From Bin95 sp965220855 (lineage in GTDB: Bacteria; Pseudomonadota; Alphaproteobacteria; Bin95): a stretch of 64,000 nucleotides of DNA. The notes beneath the pieces were generated by a model. That model made no database searches, was not told where the DNA came from, and worked only from the letters and a program-made list of their open reading frames with translations. Each line of letters begins with the position of its first letter. Position 1 is the stretch's first letter. A program made the position numbers and the translations under genes. The stretch lies in contig CBDCQY010000001.1 in assembly GCA_965220855.1 (NCBI GenBank), forward strand, positions 2,418,001 to 2,482,000, in the 5' to 3' direction. Below are positions 33,772-43,112 of this stretch, one piece after another.

Positions 33772-36701
33772 ACCTCGTCTCCATTCCGCACGGCCTGCCC
33801 TTCCTGGAAAGTCTGGCGCGCGAACTGATCGCAAGCCCGACCCGCGCCGACGACATCGTGCTGCTGCCGACCCACCGCGCCGGACGCGCGCTGGCGGAGG
33901 CTTTCGCCGAGGCCGCCGGCGGCGAGACGCTGCTGCTGCCCCGCATCCTGTCGCTCGGCGAGCTCGACCCGGACGCCATCGCCATCCAGGCCGAGGCGGA
34001 GCTGGAGCTGGCCGACGATCCGGAGCTCCGGCCGGCCATCGCGCCGCTGCGCCGGCGGCTGCTGCTCGCCCGGCTGATCGCCCGGCGCGATCCCGGCATT
34101 CCGCCGGGCCGGGCGCTGCAACTGGCGGCCGCGCTCGCCCGGCTGATCGACGAAGTGCAGTTCAACCGCCTCGATTTCGACGGTCTCGACGAGCTGGTCG
34201 CGGCGGAGTTCGCCGAGCACTGGCAGCAGACGCTCGACTTCCTCGCCATCGTGACCGAGGCTTGGCCGGCGATCCTGGCGGAGGAAGGCCGGCTCGACCC
34301 CATCGACCGGCGCAACCGCCTCTACGCCGCCCAGATCGCGCTCTGGCGGGCGCGCCCGCCGGCGGGCCGGGTGGTTGCGGCCGGCTCCACCGGAATCATG
34401 CCGGCGACGGCGGATCTGCTCGCCTCCGTCGCCGCCATGCCGAACGGGCTGGTGGTGCTGCCGGGGCTCGACCGGCATCTGGACAAGGCGAGCTGGGGAG
34501 CGCTGGAACAGGGCCATCCGCAATGGGCGCTCGCCCGTCTGCTGGACCGGCTGGAGCTCGCGCGGGAGGATGTGCCGGACTGGCCGGGGGCGGGGCCGCC
34601 CGCCCCGCGCGCCCGACTGGTCGCAGAGGCGATGCGCCCGGCCGAGACCACCGAGGCCTGGCGCGACCTCGCGCCGGAGATCGCGCAGGGCGCGGAGGGG
34701 CTGACGCTCGCGCGCTTCGCCGGTCCGGCGGCGGAGGCGGGCGCCATCGCGCTCATGCTGCGCGAGGCCGTGGAGGAGAAACGGAGCGCCGCGCTGGTGA
34801 CGCCGGACCGCGACCTCGCCCGCCGGGTGGCGGTGGAACTCGGCCGCTGGGGCCTGACGGCGGAGGACAGCGCCGGCGAGACGCTCGACCGCACGCCGCC
34901 GGGGGCCTTTCTGCGCCTGGTCGCCCATGTCGCGGCGGAGGGCTTTGCGCCCGCGCCGCTGCTCGCGGCGCTGAAGCATCCGCTGGCCGCCTGCGGCATG
35001 GCGCCGCCCGACTTCCGGCGGGCCGTCCGGCGGCTGGAGCGGCGGCTGTTGCGCGGCCCGCGCCCCGGCAACGGCCTGGAGGGGCTGCTGGACGCGGCGG
35101 AAGAGGCGGCGGACGAGCGCGCGCTGGAGACCGCAAAGCGGATCGCGCGCGCCTTCGAGCCGCTCGGGAAGCTGCATGAAGCGGCGCACGCGCCGCTCGC
35201 AGCCCTGCTGGCCGCGCATGTGGAGGCGGCCGAGCGCTTGGCGCATACCGGCGAGGACGGCCCTGGCGGCGCGCGGCTCTGGCGCGGCGAGGCGGGCGAG
35301 GCGGCGGCCGCGACCGTCGCCGAGTTCGACGCCGCAGCGGCGGGCCATCCGCCCATCGCGCCCGACGATTACGCCGCGCTGTTCGACGAGGCGATCGCCG
35401 GCCAGGCGGTGCGCGCGGTCCGGCCGCGCCATCCCGGCCTCGCGATCCTCGGGCCGCTGGAGGCCCGCCTGCAGCGCGCCGACCGGCTGGTGCTGGCCGG
35501 GCTGAACCAGGGCGCCTGGCCGCCGGAGCCGGCGCCCGACCCCTGGATGAGCCGACAGATGCGCATCGATTTCGGCCTGCCGCCGGCGGAGACCCGCCAG
35601 GGCCTCGCCGCGCACGATTTCGCCCAGGCGCTCGGGGCCGGCGAGGTCATCCTGACGCGCTCCGAGCGCCTCGGCGCCGACCCCACCGTGCCATCCCCCT
35701 GGCTGCAACGGCTGGAAACCGTGCTGACGGCGCTCGACCGCCCCATCGAGGATAGGCGCTGGGCGGCCTGGCAGGCGGAACTCGACCGGCCCGCCAAAGT
35801 GCAGCCCGTCGCCCCGCCCCGCCCCCGCCCGCCGGTGGCCGCGCGCCCGCGCCGAATGTCGGTCACCGGCGTGCAGACCTGGCTGGAAGACCCCTACACG
35901 ATCTTCGCGCGCGACATCCTGAAACTGCGTCCCCTCGACCCCATCGACGCCCTGCCGGCGGCGCGCGACTTCGGCATCGCCGTCCATCGCGCCCTGCAGC
36001 GTTTCGTCGAGCTCTATCCGGGGCCGGACCTGCCGGCGGACGCCGAGGACGTGCTGCGCAAGCTCGGACGGGAGAGTCTGGAGGAGCTGCCCGAAGAGCC
36101 GCTCACGAGGCTGTTCTGGACCGAGCGCTTCGACCGCGCCGCCGAGAGCGTCATCGCGATCGAACGGGCGCGCCGGCACGCTATCGAGCGCATCCTGACC
36201 GAGATCGAGGGCCGGCTCCCGTTCGACTGTCCGGCCGGCCGCTTCATGCTCACCGCCAAGGCGGATCGCATCGAGCGGGGGCGGGAGGGCGGCCTGGCGA
36301 TCGTCGATTACAAGTCCGGCGCCGCCCCGTCGGGGGCCGACGTCGCGAAACGCACCGCCCGGCAATTGCCGCTGGAAGCGCTGATCGCCGAGAGCGGCGG
36401 GTTTGCGGGCTGTCCGGCCGCGCCGACCGACCGGATCGAATACTGGCTGACCGGCGGAGCGCGGAGCCAGAAGAGCGTGCTGCGCAAGATCGCCGACCGG
36501 GAAGCCAGGCCCGACGCCAGGCGCGCGCCCTACAATCTCGAACAGCTGCTCGCCGAGACCCTGACCGGCCTCAAGGCCTACGCCGCCGCCTTCGACGAGG
36601 CCGACATGCCCTATCTCGCCGAACCCCGGCCCGGCTTCGCGCCGCACTACAACGACTACCGCCATCTCTCCAGGAAAGACGAATGGCTGCGGACCCTGTA
36701 A
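33768..36701 (+). CDS. addB: Double-strand break repair protein AddB
   Basis: A 977-residue alphaproteobacterial AddB, partner of AddA in resecting DNA ends for RecA loading. The N-terminal half is an inactivated helicase-like region (DDIVLLPTHRAGRALAE near the start). The C-terminal nuclease domain begins about residue 700 (SVTGVQTWLEDPYTIFARDI), includes FGIAVHRALQRF and the catalytic core GLAIVDYKSGAAPSG near residue 845. Length is normal. It is coupled to murU by ATGA and overlaps addA by 19 bp. Confidence 0.96.
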   Translation: MNLVSIPHGLPFLESLARELIASPTRADDIVLLPTHRAGRALAEAFAEAAGGETLLLPRILSLGELDPDAIAIQAEAELELADDPELRPAIAPLRRRLLLARLIARRDPGIPPGRALQLAAALARLIDEVQFNRLDFDGLDELVAAEFAEHWQQTLDFLAIVTEAWPAILAEEGRLDPIDRRNRLYAAQIALWRARPPAGRVVAAGSTGIMPATADLLASVAAMPNGLVVLPGLDRHLDKASWGALEQGHPQWALARLLDRLELAREDVPDWPGAGPPAPRARLVAEAMRPAETTEAWRDLAPEIAQGAEGLTLARFAGPAAEAGAIALMLREAVEEKRSAALVTPDRDLARRVAVELGRWGLTAEDSAGETLDRTPPGAFLRLVAHVAAEGFAPAPLLAALKHPLAACGMAPPDFRRAVRRLERRLLRGPRPGNGLEGLLDAAEEAADERALETAKRIARAFEPLGKLHEAAHAPLAALLAAHVEAAERLAHTGEDGPGGARLWRGEAGEAAAATVAEFDAAAAGHPPIAPDDYAALFDEAIAGQAVRAVRPRHPGLAILGPLEARLQRADRLVLAGLNQGAWPPEPAPDPWMSRQMRIDFGLPPAETRQGLAAHDFAQALGAGEVILTRSERLGADPTVPSPWLQRLETVLTALDRPIEDRRWAAWQAELDRPAKVQPVAPPRPRPPVAARPRRMSVTGVQTWLEDPYTIFARDILKLRPLDPIDALPAARDFGIAVHRALQRFVELYPGPDLPADAEDVLRKLGRESLEELPEEPLTRLFWTERFDRAAESVIAIERARRHAIERILTEIEGRLPFDCPAGRFMLTAKADRIERGREGGLAIVDYKSGAAPSGADVAKRTARQLPLEALIAESGGFAGCPAAPTDRIEYWLTGGARSQKSVLRKIADREARPDARRAPYNLEQLLAETLTGLKAYAAAFDEADMPYLAEPRPGFAPHYNDYRHLSRKDEWLRTL

Positions 36702-39700
36702 ACGCGCTGATCGACGCCGCCACGGCGCAGCAGAAACTGGCGGCCGATCCCGACGCGTCGGCCTGGGCGGCGGCCAATGCCGGTTCCGGAAAGACCAAGG
36801 TGCTGGCCGACCGGGTGCTGGCGCTGCTGCTGCGGGGCGTTGCGCCGGAGCGCATCCTCTGCCTGACCTTCACGCGCGCGGCGGCGGCCGAAATGCGCCT
36901 GCGTATCGAACGCGATCTTTCCGGCTGGACCATCGCCTCCGACGAGACGCTCGCGCCGGCGCTGGCGCATCTCGGCGTCGAGTCGCCGGACGAGGCGGTC
37001 CGCAATCGCGCGCGGCATCTGTTCGCCCGGGTCGCGGACGCGGCGAACGGGCTGCGGATCGACACGATCCACGCCTTCTGCCAGAGCCTGCTCGGCCGCT
37101 TTCCGCTCGAAGCCGGCGTATTGCCCTGGTTCCAGCTGGCCGACGAGCGCGAGGCCGTCGTCATGCAGGCCGAGGCGCTCGACCGCATCGCCCGCCAGCA
37201 GGAGAGCGCCGGCGGCCGCGCCGCCGCCGATGTCGCGACCAATCTGGCGGAGGGCCGCATCCGCGCCTTCATGACCGAACTGCTCGCCAACCGGGATGCG
37301 CTCGGGCCGGAGGCCGAGCGGGCGCTGACCGGCCGGCTCGACGGCGCCGGCGCGGCGCCGACGGACAGCGGCGGCGTGCTGCTCGCCTCCAGGGCGGCGC
37401 TTGCGGTCGGCGAGGCGGTGGACGGCGCCTATCGCGCCCGCAAGCGCAGCGCCGGCCTGCTCGACTATGACGACCTGATCGAGCGCGCGCTCCGCCTGTT
37501 GCAGACCGCTTCCGCCGCCTGGGTGCATTACAAGCTCGACCGGGGCATCGAGCATGTGCTGATCGACGAGGCCCAGGACACCAGCCCCGCGCAATGGGCG
37601 CTGATCGACGCGCTGACCTCCGAGTTCTTCGCCGGCGAGGGCGCGGCGGAGGGGCCGCGCACCGTCTTCGCCGTCGGCGACCCCAAGCAGTCGATCTACC
37701 GGTTCCAGGGCGCCGACCCGGCCGGTTTCGAAACCAGGCGGAGGCTGTTCCGGGAGCGCGCCGCGGCCGCAGGGCGGCGCTGGCGCGATGTCGATCTGCA
37801 GGTCTCCTTCCGCGCCGCGCCGGCGCTGCTGGAAGCCGTCGATGCCGTGTTCGCCGGCGAGGAGGCGCCCGATCTCGGCCTCGGAGACGCCGCCCCGCCC
37901 CACAAGCCGAGCCGCGGCGGGGCCGGCGGGCGCGTCGAGATCTGGCCGCTGGAGAGGGGCGAAGGCGAGCGGCCCGACCGGCCCTTCGAGCCGCCGCGCG
38001 ACTATGTGCGCCAGGACAGCGCCGAGGCCGCGCTCGCCGACCGGGTGGCCCGGCGCATCGGGACATGGCTGCGGAGCGGCGAGCCGGTCGCCCCCGGCGG
38101 GCGGCGGATGCGGCCCGGCGACATCATGATCCTGCTGCCGCGCCGCGCCGGGCGGGTGTTCGTCCCGCGCGTGATCGCGGCGCTGAAGGCCGAGGACGTG
38201 CCGGTCGCCGGCATCGACCGCATGGCGCTGCTGGAGGAGCTCGCGGTCAAGGACCTGGTCGCGATCGCCGATTTCGCGCTGCTGCCGGAGGACGACCTCA
38301 ATCTCGCCGTCCTGCTGAAGGGACCCGTGTTCGGCCTCGACGACGACACGCTGTTCGGCCTCGCCCATGGCCGCAAGGGATCGCTCTGGGCGGCGCTCGG
38401 CGAACGGCGGGACAGGGCGCCATGGGGGCCTGTTTTCGATCTTCTGGAGGATATTCTTCGCAATTCCGACCGTGTCGGCGTGTATGACTTTTTCGCGCGC
38501 CTGCTGGTGGAGGGAGGGCTCCGCCGCCGAATCGCCGCCCGGCTCGGCGAGGAAGCCAACGACCCCATCGACGAATTCCTGAACGCCGCGCTCGACTATG
38601 AGCGCCGCCACCCGCCCAGCCTGCAAGGTTTCCTGCACTGGCTGCGCAGCGGGCAGGCGGAGGTCAAGCGCTTCCTCGACCAGCGCGGCCGCGACGAGGT
38701 GCGGGTAAGCACCATTCACGGCGCCAAGGGGCTGGAAGCGCCGGTGGTCATCCTGCCCGACACCACCGGCGCGCGAACGGCGAGCCACGACCCCATCATC
38801 CTGCGCGACGGCGACCTGCTGCTCTGGCCTCCTTCCAAGAGCGAAGAGACGATCGACCCGCTTTCCGGGGACCTGCTGAAACGGTGGCGCGAGGAGGACG
38901 AAAAGGAGCGCCGACGCCTGCTCTATGTCGCCATGACCCGGGCCGCCGACCGGCTGGTCATTTGCGGCTGGCGCAACGGGAACAGAAAACTGCCCGACGA
39001 ATGCTGGTATGCGCAGCTTCGCAGCCGGCTTTCGCCCTGCATGGAGGAGGAGACGGATCCCGACTGGGAGGAGCCTCTGCTGGTCATGCAGCAGCGCGCG
39101 CTGGAGGCCGAGGTGGAGGACGCCGCCGAGTCGGAGGACCGCCCTCCGCCGCTGCCCGCCTGGGCGCTTCGGCCCGCCGCCTTGCCGGAGGGCCGGGGTG
39201 CGGGCGTCGCCGCCGAGGAGGCGCCGTTCGCCGTCGCATCTCCGCTCGGCGGCGGCTCCGGCGGCTTCCGGCGCGGGCAGGCGATCCACAAGCTGCTGGA
39301 GCTGCTGCCGGAGATCGCGCCGGAGCGCCGGCGGGAGGCTGCGCGCCGGTTCCTGGCGGCGGACGCGGCGCTGGCCGGCGAGGCGGACGCCACGGTCGCC
39401 GAAGTGCTGGCGGTGCTGGAGCACCCGGAGTTCGCCCCGGTGTTCGGCCCCGGAAGCCGGGCCGAGGCGCCGCTGGTCGGCCGGCTGGACGGCGTTCCGG
39501 TCAACGCCCGAATCGACCGGCTGGCGCTGTTGCCGGAGGAGACGCTGATCGTCGATTTCAAGAGCGGCCAACGCCCCCCGGCGACGCCCGCCGCCGTCCC
39601 GCCGGCCTATCTGCGGCAATTGGCGCGCTATGCGGCGTTGCTCGCCCGGATGCGCCCCGAATACCCTGTGCGCGCCGCCCTGCTGTGGACGGCGAAGCCG

Positions 39701-39748
39701 TCACTGATGCCGATTCCGCAGGACATCCTTGCGCGCCACGCGCCTTGA
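36683..39748 (+). CDS. addA: Double-strand break repair helicase AddA
   Basis: A 1021-residue UvrD-type helicase/nuclease subunit. Walker A is AANAGSGKTKVLADRV; ILCLTFTRAAAAEM, RIDTIHAFCQSLL, VLIDEAQDTSPAQW (Walker B), VGDPKQSIYRFQGAD, VRVSTIHGAKGLEAPVV, RRLLYVAMTRAADRLV and nuclease core LIVDFKSGQRPP are all present. Alphaproteobacterial AddA proteins are usually about 1150 residues; here the stretch between ELLANRDAL (about residue 200) and LLDYDDLIERAL (about 262) is much shorter than normal, so part of the 1B subdomain seems missing. ATG 36683 has AGGAAAG upstream. Confidence 0.95.
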   Translation: MAADPVNALIDAATAQQKLAADPDASAWAAANAGSGKTKVLADRVLALLLRGVAPERILCLTFTRAAAAEMRLRIERDLSGWTIASDETLAPALAHLGVESPDEAVRNRARHLFARVADAANGLRIDTIHAFCQSLLGRFPLEAGVLPWFQLADEREAVVMQAEALDRIARQQESAGGRAAADVATNLAEGRIRAFMTELLANRDALGPEAERALTGRLDGAGAAPTDSGGVLLASRAALAVGEAVDGAYRARKRSAGLLDYDDLIERALRLLQTASAAWVHYKLDRGIEHVLIDEAQDTSPAQWALIDALTSEFFAGEGAAEGPRTVFAVGDPKQSIYRFQGADPAGFETRRRLFRERAAAAGRRWRDVDLQVSFRAAPALLEAVDAVFAGEEAPDLGLGDAAPPHKPSRGGAGGRVEIWPLERGEGERPDRPFEPPRDYVRQDSAEAALADRVARRIGTWLRSGEPVAPGGRRMRPGDIMILLPRRAGRVFVPRVIAALKAEDVPVAGIDRMALLEELAVKDLVAIADFALLPEDDLNLAVLLKGPVFGLDDDTLFGLAHGRKGSLWAALGERRDRAPWGPVFDLLEDILRNSDRVGVYDFFARLLVEGGLRRRIAARLGEEANDPIDEFLNAALDYERRHPPSLQGFLHWLRSGQAEVKRFLDQRGRDEVRVSTIHGAKGLEAPVVILPDTTGARTASHDPIILRDGDLLLWPPSKSEETIDPLSGDLLKRWREEDEKERRRLLYVAMTRAADRLVICGWRNGNRKLPDECWYAQLRSRLSPCMEEETDPDWEEPLLVMQQRALEAEVEDAAESEDRPPPLPAWALRPAALPEGRGAGVAAEEAPFAVASPLGGGSGGFRRGQAIHKLLELLPEIAPERRREAARRFLAADAALAGEADATVAEVLAVLEHPEFAPVFGPGSRAEAPLVGRLDGVPVNARIDRLALLPEETLIVDFKSGQRPPATPAAVPPAYLRQLARYAALLARMRPEYPVRAALLWTAKPSLMPIPQDILARHAP

Positions 39749-39818
39749 CGGCCCGGTTGCCGGCCGCCAATTGGTGTCCGGAGACATGCGGAAACCGGAA
39801 ACGAGAGGGGAGACGCCG

Positions 39819-40139
39819 ATGGCGACCCGCCACACCACGGATGCCGATTTCGACAAGGACGTGAAACAGGCCGCCAAGCCGGTCGTGGTCGATTTCTGGG
39901 CCGAATGGTGCGGCCCCTGCAAGATGATCGCGCCCCATCTGGAGCAGCTTGCGGACGAGATGTCGGACCGGCTGGATGTCGTGAAGCTCGATATCGACGA
40001 CAATCCGAAGACGCCCGGCGCGCTCGGCGTGCGCGGCATCCCGACGCTGATGCTGTTCCGGGACGGCGAGATGGTCGCGCAGCGCGTCGGCGCCATGGGC
40101 AAGAGCCAGCTGAAAGCGTGGCTCGACTCGGTGCTCTGA
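39819..40139 (+). CDS. trxA: Thioredoxin
   Basis: A 106-residue thioredoxin with the redox site AEWCGPCKMIAPH, the buried Asp in VVVDFWA, and the cis-Pro loop VRGIPTLMLFRDGE. It reduces protein disulfides using thioredoxin reductase and would supply reductant to the ribonucleotide reductase encoded further on. ATG 39819 has GAGGGGAG upstream. It follows addA by 70 bp and converges on folC with only 2 bp between stops. Confidence 0.97.
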   Translation: MATRHTTDADFDKDVKQAAKPVVVDFWAEWCGPCKMIAPHLEQLADEMSDRLDVVKLDIDDNPKTPGALGVRGIPTLMLFRDGEMVAQRVGAMGKSQLKAWLDSVL

Positions 40140-40141
40140 AC

Positions 40142-41359
40142 TCAGCCCTCTGAGCGGGCGGCCAGCACCGCGCCGGCGAGATAGAGCGAGCCGGCAATCA
40201 GCACCGGCAGGTCGCCGCCGAGGCGGGCGAGCGCGCGTTCGACATCGGGCTGGGCCTCGGCTTCCATGCCGGCCGCGCGGGCCGTTTCGGCAAGCTCGGC
40301 AGCCGGCACGGAGGCGGCGCTGCCCGGCACCGGCACCGTCATCGCGCGGCGCACCCGGGGCGCCAGCGCCTTGAGGAAGCGGCCGCGATCCTTGGTGTCC
40401 AGCATGCCCACGACGAGATCGAAGCGCGTCGGCCGGCTGGCGAGCCAGGCCGCGAGCGCGGCGCCGGCGGCGGGGTTGTGGCCGCCATCGAGCCAGACCT
40501 CCGGCGTCTCCGAGAGCCGCTGCAGCCGCGCCGGCCAGCTTGCGTTCCGCAGCCCGGCCAGCAAGGCGGCCTCCGGCAGTTCGAATCCTTCCAGACAGGC
40601 GAGCGCCAGACCGGCATTGCCGTCCTGATGCGCGCCGGCGAGCCCCAGTTCCGGCAAGGCCAGCTCCATCCGCCGGCCCCGGAAGACGCGCCCGCCGACC
40701 GACCAGTCGTCATAGACGGGCGCGCCGAGCAGGGCGGCCCGCTCCAGGATGACCGCCCGCGCCTCCGGCGCCTGCGGGGCCAGCACCAGCGGCGCGCCGG
40801 GCTTGACGATGCCGGCCTTCTCGGCCGCGATCTCCCCCAGCGTCCCGCCCAGAAACTGCATATGGTCGAAGGAGACCGGCGCAATGGCGGTGACGGCCGG
40901 GCGCTCCACGACATTGGTGGTGTCGAGCCGTCCGCCGAGCCCGACCTCCAGCAGCAGCACATCCGCCGGCGCGCGCGAGAAAGCGAGCAGGGCGGCCGCC
41001 GTCACGATCTCGAAGAAGGTGATCGGCCGGCCCTCGTTCGCCCGCTCGCAACGGTCCAGCAGGTCCGCAAGCTCCCGGTCCGGCAGCATCTCGCCCGCGA
41101 CCACGATCCGCTCGTTGAAGCGCACCAGATGCGGCGAGGTATAGACATGCGCGCGCCGGCCGGCGGCCTCCAGCATCGCGCGCATGAAGGCGATGGTGGA
41201 GCCCTTGCCGTTGGTGCCGGCGACATGGATCGTCGGCGGCAGGCGATGTTGCGGGTCGCCGAGCTTCGCCAGCAGGCGCAACACCCGGTCGAGCGTCAGG
41301 TCGATCAGCTTGGGATGCAGCGCCGCCAGCCGCGCCAGCAGCGGGTCGAGCGGCGTCAA
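40142..41359 (-). CDS. folC: Folylpolyglutamate synthase/dihydrofolate synthase
   Basis: A 405-residue FolC, an ATP-dependent Mur-ligase-fold enzyme that adds glutamate to dihydropteroate and folates. The P-loop is HVAGTNGKGSTIAFM; VYTSPHLVRFNERI, VLLLEVGLGGRLDTTNVV and WLDGGHNPAAGAAL follow in the family order. The start is TTG 41359, overlapping the accD stop as TTGA with GGCGAG upstream. Last gene of the long aroA-to-folC minus-strand run. Confidence 0.95.
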   Translation of the reverse strand: MTPLDPLLARLAALHPKLIDLTLDRVLRLLAKLGDPQHRLPPTIHVAGTNGKGSTIAFMRAMLEAAGRRAHVYTSPHLVRFNERIVVAGEMLPDRELADLLDRCERANEGRPITFFEIVTAAALLAFSRAPADVLLLEVGLGGRLDTTNVVERPAVTAIAPVSFDHMQFLGGTLGEIAAEKAGIVKPGAPLVLAPQAPEARAVILERAALLGAPVYDDWSVGGRVFRGRRMELALPELGLAGAHQDGNAGLALACLEGFELPEAALLAGLRNASWPARLQRLSETPEVWLDGGHNPAAGAALAAWLASRPTRFDLVVGMLDTKDRGRFLKALAPRVRRAMTVPVPGSAASVPAAELAETARAAGMEAEAQPDVERALARLGGDLPVLIAGSLYLAGAVLAARSEG

Positions 41360-42312
41360 TCGGGGCTCGCCAGGCTGCCCTCGCCGCTATCCCCCTCCAG
41401 CGCCGGCGGATCGGGAATCTCCATATTGGGCAGCAGCGTGGCCTCCTCCTCCGGTGGCGGCGGCTGCGGCTGCATCAGCAGGGCCAGCAGCTGGCCCAGC
41501 CGGTCATGCAGGTCGCGGCGATGCACCACCATGTCGATGATGCCATGCTCGTGGAGATATTCCGCGCGCTGGAAGTTCTCCGGCAGGGTTTCGCGGATCG
41601 TCTGCTGGATGACCCGCTGGCCGGCGAAGCCGATGGCGGCGCCGGGCTCGGCGATGGCGATATCGCCCAGCATGGCGAAGGACGCCGAGACGCCGCCCGT
41701 GGTCGGGTCGGTCAGCAGCACGATATAGGGCAGGCCGGCTTCCTTGACCTCGGCCACCGCGATGGTGGTGCGCGGCATCTGCATGAGCGAGAGAATGCCC
41801 TCCTGCATCCGCGCGCCACCCGAGGCGGTGATGGCGATCAGCGCCGCCTTCTGCACCACCGCCAGCCGCGCCGCCGCCAGAAAGGCCTCGCCGACGGCGA
41901 TGCCCATGGAGCCGCCCATGAACGCGAAGTCGAGCAGCGCCGCCACGGCCGGCTGGTCGTTGATGACGCCATGGGCGACATGCATGGCGTCCTTCACCTT
42001 GAGCGCCGAACGCGCTTCCCGCAGCCGGTCGGTGTAGCGCCGCCGGTCGCGGAAGCGCAGCGGGTCGGTCGGCGCGTCGGGCAGTTCGATGGTCTCGTAG
42101 ATGCCGTGGTCGAACAGCATGGCGAGGCGGTCCGCCGCATCGAGGCGCATATGATGGTCGCAATGCGGGCAGACATGCCGGCGCTCCTGCAACTCGCGCC
42201 GGAAGAGCATCTGGCCGCAATTGCTGCATTGCAGCCAGAGATTGTCCGGAATCTCGGACTTGCGGACCAGGCTGCGCAGGCGCGGCCGGACGATCTCGGT
42301 GAGCCAGCTCAT
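41356..42312 (-). CDS. accD: Acetyl-CoA carboxylase carboxyltransferase subunit beta
   Basis: A 318-residue AccD. The zinc ribbon CSNCG and CPHCDHHM lies near residues 29-51. The crotonase-like domain has FAFMGGSMGIAVGEAF, ASGGARMQEGILSLMQMP, TDPTTGGVSASFAMLGDI and FAGQRVIQQTIRETLP. It transfers carboxyl from biotin to acetyl-CoA in fatty-acid synthesis with AccA. The acidic, proline-rich tail is typical of alphaproteobacteria. ATG 42312 overlaps the trpA stop. Confidence 0.97.
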   Translation of the reverse strand: MSWLTEIVRPRLRSLVRKSEIPDNLWLQCSNCGQMLFRRELQERRHVCPHCDHHMRLDAADRLAMLFDHGIYETIELPDAPTDPLRFRDRRRYTDRLREARSALKVKDAMHVAHGVINDQPAVAALLDFAFMGGSMGIAVGEAFLAAARLAVVQKAALIAITASGGARMQEGILSLMQMPRTTIAVAEVKEAGLPYIVLLTDPTTGGVSASFAMLGDIAIAEPGAAIGFAGQRVIQQTIRETLPENFQRAEYLHEHGIIDMVVHRRDLHDRLGQLLALLMQPQPPPPEEEATLLPNMEIPDPPALEGDSGEGSLASPD

Positions 42313-43112
42313 GTCCTTGCTCCATGCACGCCGGCGGCGAACGCCCTTGCGAGCGCCGCCACGCGGTCCGGCATGTCGGCCCCCTCCCGCCCGATCTCGC
42401 GCACGATGGCGGAGCCGACCACCGCGCCGTCGGCGAGGCGCGCGATGGCGGCGGCCTGTTCGGCGTCGTTGATGCCGAAGCCGACCGCCACCGGCAGGTC
42501 GGTGAACCGCCGCAGCCGGCCGACGGCCTGCTCGACATCGGCCATGGTGGGCGAGCGGGTGCCGGTGATGCCGGCGATCGAGACATAATAGACGAAACCG
42601 CTCGCCCGCCGGAGCACCAGCGGCAGGCGCGCCTCGTCCGTGGTCGGCGCGATCAGCCGCACGATATCGAGGCCGGCGACCTCCGCCGGGCGGCGCAGCT
42701 CCTCTTCCTCCTCCGGCGGCAGATCGACCGTGATCAGCCCGTCCACGCCGGCGGCCTTCGCGTCGTTCGCGAAACGCTCGGCCCCGTAGCGGTAGATCGG
42801 GTTGAAATAGCCCATCAGCACGATCGGCAGGGCGTCGTTGCGGGCGCGAAAGGCGCGCACCAGCTCCAGCACGCGCGCCAGACTCATGCCGGCGGCCAGC
42901 GCGCGCTGTCCGGCGGCCTGGATCGCCGGCCCGTCCGCCATCGGGTCGGTGAAGGGCACGCCGACCTCCACGATGTCGGCGCCGGCCTCTGCCAGACGAT
43001 GCAGCAGGGCGAGGCTGGTGTCGAAATCCGGGTCGCCGCCGCTCACATAGGCGACGAAGGCCGCGCGGCCGCTCTCGCGCAACTCCGCGAACCGGCTCGC
43101 GATGCGGCTCAC
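42309..43112 (-). CDS. trpA: Tryptophan synthase alpha chain
   Basis: A 267-residue TIM-barrel TrpA that cleaves indole-3-glycerol phosphate to indole. The catalytic Glu is in IVEVGVPFTDPMADGPAIQ and the Asp in VDGLITVDLPPEE; PIVLMGYFNPIYRYG and VGFGINDAEQA are standard, and GSAIV binds phosphate. GTG 43112 overlaps the trpB stop (GTGA), the classic trpBA coupling, and its own stop overlaps accD. Confidence 0.97.
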   Translation of the reverse strand: MSRIASRFAELRESGRAAFVAYVSGGDPDFDTSLALLHRLAEAGADIVEVGVPFTDPMADGPAIQAAGQRALAAGMSLARVLELVRAFRARNDALPIVLMGYFNPIYRYGAERFANDAKAAGVDGLITVDLPPEEEEELRRPAEVAGLDIVRLIAPTTDEARLPLVLRRASGFVYYVSIAGITGTRSPTMADVEQAVGRLRRFTDLPVAVGFGINDAEQAAAIARLADGAVVGSAIVREIGREGADMPDRVAALARAFAAGVHGART

